From Hawksworthiomyces lignivorus (lineage: Eukaryota; Ascomycota; Sordariomycetes; Ophiostomatales; Ophiostomataceae): DNA of 64,000 nt. Shown in pieces: positions 61,552 through 64,000 of this stretch. The stretch lies in the NCBI GenBank assembly GCA_002917075.1, contig NTMA01000063.1, forward strand, positions 1-64,000. The letters run 5' to 3'. The first letter of the stretch is position 1. Each line of letters opens with the position of its first letter. Position numbers and translations under genes: made by a program. The notes beneath the pieces are model-generated. The model had not been told where the DNA came from. It made no database searches and saw only the letters and a list, made by a program, of their open reading frames with translations.

Positions 61552-64000
61552 CTACTGCATGCCCTGGGGCATCATGCCGCCGAGCCCGTTCATCCCCGGA
61601 TTCATGCTGGCGCTGATGGCCGCGTTCATCGCCGCGGCGCTCATGCCGCCGGGGCCCATGCCCTGCACCATGTTCTGTGGGATCCCCTGCATGTTCTGCG
61701 GGATCCCTTGCATGCCTTGCGGCATACCCTGAGGCATTCCCTGGGGCATCCCCTGTGGCATTCCCTGGGGCACCCCTTGCGGCATGCCCTGCTGCATACC
61801 CTGGGGCATGCCCTGCGCGGCGGCGGCGGCCATGCCCTGCTGCTGCAGGGCGGCGGCCTGGCGCTGCTGCTGCTGCTGCAAGATGGCGGCCTGGCGGCGC
61901 TGGGTCCAGACGGTGGTGACGTGATTCTGGGCCTGGTTGAGGCAGAGCTTGTTGAAGCGGTCGAGCTCCTCGGGGGGGATGTTCTTCTCGCCGCCGTACT
62001 GCTGGACCAGCTGGCCAATGTTGGAGGCGTAGATGCGCTGGCGCGCGGCCTGGATCTGCTGCTGCATCACCTGCTGGTTCTGCTGCTGCTGGTGGTTTAT
62101 CTGGCTCAGGCGCTGCTGCTGCTGCTGCTGCAGCTGCTGCAGCTGCGCCGGCGTCAGGTTCATGTTGTTCGCCGCCGCCATCAGGTTCTGCCCGGCCATC
62201 ATGCGCTGCTGCAGCATCGCCTGCATGTTCTGCTGCTGCTGCTGAAGGGTTTGCTGCTGCTGCAGATTCTGCTGCTGCTGGAGGTTCTGCTGCTGCTGCT
62301 GCTGCTGCTGGAGCTGCTGCTGCTGGAGCTGTTGCTGCTGGAGCTGTTGTTGTTGCTGCTGCTGCAGCTGGTGCTGCTGCTGCAGGAGGGCGGCCTGGCT
62401 CTGCAGGTTCTGCATCTGCTGCTGCATCTGCAGTAGGGCCTGCGGGTTCTGCGCCGCGGCGCCGCGCATCTGCATCTGGAGCATCCGCTGCTGCGCGGCC
62501 AGCTGCTGCATCTGCGCGGCCAGCTGCGGCATCTGCGCTGCCAGCTGCGGCATCTGCGGACTGTTGTGCAGCATGCCGTTCTGCATGGCCGCCTGCTGCA
62601 TGCGTAGCTGCTGCATCTGCTGGATGCGCTGGTTCTGCGCCGCCGTGAGCTGCGCCGCCGTCGCCGCGTTGGCCATCTGTGGCGTGGCCATGCCCTGCTG
62701 CAGCATGAGATGCTGCGTCTGCTGCGGCGTCAGCATGCCCGGCGTCGGGCTGGCCGTCGTGATGCGCGGCGTCTGCGCCAGCTGCTGCGGCCGGTTGATC
62801 GGTGTGGCCGCTTGCTGGATGTTGGGCGTGGCGTTGGGCATGCGCGGCGTGTTGGACGGATGGCTCTGCTGGCTGCCGCGCGCCGACATGGTGACGGACA
62901 TGGGCGCGGCCATGGGCGCGTGCGTTTGTGCCACCGACGGCGGCCGCGGGGGGCTGCCCGCCATGCTCGAGGTCGACGGCTGCATGGGCACGGTGCCCAC
63001 CATCGGCGACGACATGTTCTGCGGCGTGTTCTGCCGCCCGTTGGGCGACGAGGCAGCCGCCTGCTGCATGCGCAGCTGCTGCATCTGCGCCGCCTGCTGC
63101 GGCGTCATGCCGTTGGGAACGCCGTTCGGGAAGCTGTTGAGCATGCCGCCGTGGGCCTGGCCCATCTGCTGAGCAGCCTTCTGAGCGGCGGCGGCCGCAG
63201 CGGCTTGGTGGCCGGGGGTCTGCGGCTGGTTCTGCATGCTCTGGGCCTGTGCCTGGGCTCGCGCTTGTGCCTGGGCCTGTGCGGCCTGGTTGGCCTGCTG
63301 TGCTGCGGCAGCTTGCGCCTGTGCTTGCGCTTGCGCTTGCGCTTGGGCCTGGGCCTGGGCCTGCTGAGCTTGCTGGGCCTGCTGAGCTTGCTGAGCCTGC
63401 TGGGCCTGGGCTTGTGCTTGCGCCTGGGCTTGGGCCTGCGCTGCCTTTTGTTTGGCAGCTGCTGCTTGGGCTGCACGCTCTTGGCGCTCGCGGGCCATGC
63501 GCTCCTTGGCGGCCTGCTGCTGCTGCTGCAGTTGCTGCTGCTGTCGGGCCCGCTCTTCTTGCTGCTCGCGCAGCTGCTGCTCGCGGAGGGCGGCCTGCTG
63601 CTGGGCGAGCTGCTGCTGCTGCTCGGCCTTCTGCTGGGCCAGCTGGCGCTCGCGCTCGGCCTGCTTGACCTTTTCGAGCTCCTTGCGCTCCTTCTGCTCG
63701 CGCTTGATCTCTTCAATGAGCTTGAAGCGCTCGAAGCGCGGCTCAAAGGCCGCCGCGCCGACCTGGGCATCGCCGTCGGTGCCGGCGGCGGCACCCTGTC
63801 CGCTCGCACCGTTGGCGTTGAGCCGCTCGTCCAGGGCAAGCATGTACCGCTCCTGGTCGGCGGCGAGTGCTTCGTCTGCGGCCATTTCGGCGACGGTACG
63901 CTTGCGGGTCTTGGGCTGCGGCGGCGGATATGAGTGGTCGGGATGGGCCTGCTCTTCCAGTTTGCGGCGCATGTCGGCGGCGTCCTTGGCAGGCTCCAGA
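61552..64000 (-). CDS. spt20: Q-rich coactivator-like protein, probably SAGA subunit Spt20 (5' partial)
   Basis: The frame is open to the window edge, so the N-terminus lies beyond 64000; 816 codons are visible to TAG at 61552. Visible order: [15 protein letters not shown] and [25 protein letters not shown], then [15 protein letters not shown], a long charged/Q coiled coil, AQ-repeats, proline-rich linkers, massive polyQ (about 62080-62400), and a conserved-looking block ([34 protein letters not shown]) before GMPQ/IPQNM repeats. The [14 protein letters not shown] and FEPRF segments resemble the C-terminal half of filamentous-fungal Spt20, which holds SAGA together; the conserved SEP-like N-terminal domain would be off-window, so this is tentative. 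Alternative: another Q-rich coactivator such as Med15. The stop codon is suspect; see the downstream extension. Confidence 0.6.
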   Translation of the reverse strand, partial: LEPAKDAADMRRKLEEQAHPDHSYPPPQPKTRKRTVAEMAADEALAADQERYMLALDERLNANGASGQGAAAGTDGDAQVGAAAFEPRFERFKLIEEIKREQKERKELEKVKQAERERQLAQQKAEQQQQLAQQQAALREQQLREQQEERARQQQQLQQQQQAAKERMARERQERAAQAAAAKQKAAQAQAQAQAQAQAQQAQQAQQAQQAQQAQAQAQAQAQAQAQAQAAAAQQANQAAQAQAQARAQAQAQSMQNQPQTPGHQAAAAAAAQKAAQQMGQAHGGMLNSFPNGVPNGMTPQQAAQMQQLRMQQAAASSPNGRQNTPQNMSSPMVGTVPMQPSTSSMAGSPPRPPSVAQTHAPMAAPMSVTMSARGSQQSHPSNTPRMPNATPNIQQAATPINRPQQLAQTPRITTASPTPGMLTPQQTQHLMLQQGMATPQMANAATAAQLTAAQNQRIQQMQQLRMQQAAMQNGMLHNSPQMPQLAAQMPQLAAQMQQLAAQQRMLQMQMRGAAAQNPQALLQMQQQMQNLQSQAALLQQQHQLQQQQQQQLQQQQLQQQQLQQQQQQQQNLQQQQNLQQQQTLQQQQQNMQAMLQQRMMAGQNLMAAANNMNLTPAQLQQLQQQQQQRLSQINHQQQQNQQVMQQQIQAARQRIYASNIGQLVQQYGGEKNIPPEELDRFNKLCLNQAQNHVTTVWTQRRQAAILQQQQQRQAAALQQQGMAAAAAQGMPQGMQQGMPQGVPQGMPQGMPQGMPQGMPQGMQGIPQNMQGIPQNMVQGMGPGGMSAAAMNAAISASMNPGMNGLGGMMPQGMQ

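Noticed and set aside
61708..63933. Long Leu/Cys/Gly-rich plus-strand frames
   Set aside because: Antisense reading of CAG/GCC repeats in the Q-rich gene gives poly-Leu/Cys; not a gene.

Overview
The window looks like a chromosome arm segment of a filamentous ascomycete (Pezizomycotina, probably a Sordariomycete). The evidence is short GT-AG introns of 60-126 nt with CTRAY-type branch sites, a Zn2Cys6 regulator with a fungal-specific middle domain, a fungal-type DOCK exchange factor, a Cdc11/Nud1 septation scaffold, and housekeeping genes of eukaryotic type. I see no operons, tRNAs, rRNAs, CRISPR arrays or recognisable transposons. Twelve protein-coding genes are supported, which is a low density for 64 kb. 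Two large gene-free blocks, 30.8-35.4 kb and 43.2-56.1 kb, account for much of it.

Left third (1-24 kb): an unrecognised 966-codon nuclear-looking disordered protein (minus) faces the 1897-residue Cdc11/Nud1 leucine-rich septation-network scaffold (plus) across a 1 kb promoter with a cluster of MluI cell-cycle boxes. They are followed by alg2 (three exons, ER N-glycan assembly), a convergent type II membrane glycosyltransferase-like protein, and a 2257-residue DOCK-family Rac exchange factor (two exons, minus).

Middle (24-43 kb): ccc1 (vacuolar iron transporter, minus); arg8 (mitochondrial acetylornithine aminotransferase, minus, two exons) with a TGAGTCA cross-pathway-control site; glutamate decarboxylase (plus, seven exons, two of them micro-exons) behind a long leader region with TATA box and uORF; an HSL-like membrane-anchored alpha/beta hydrolase (plus, two exons); and adenine deaminase aah1 (minus). 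Upstream of ccc1 four CCAAT boxes all match the published CCAAT-binding-complex/HapX composite spacing, which points to iron regulation.

Right (43-64 kb): a 12.9 kb block without convincing genes precedes a 1315-residue Zn2Cys6 transcription factor with polyQ. The window then ends inside a Q-rich coactivator-like gene (probably the SAGA subunit Spt20, minus, 5' end outside). Its annotated frame stops at a TAG, but the same frame continues for 67 acidic, coding-looking codons to a second TAG. That is the most unusual observation here, and stop-codon RNA editing, readthrough or splicing are all candidate explanations.

The genes are functionally independent of one another. The links that can be argued are regulatory (shared promoter at 4.3-5.3 kb; iron elements at 28.4-28.5 kb). 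All coordinates for spliced genes were derived by eye from splice signals, reading frame and protein-family continuity.
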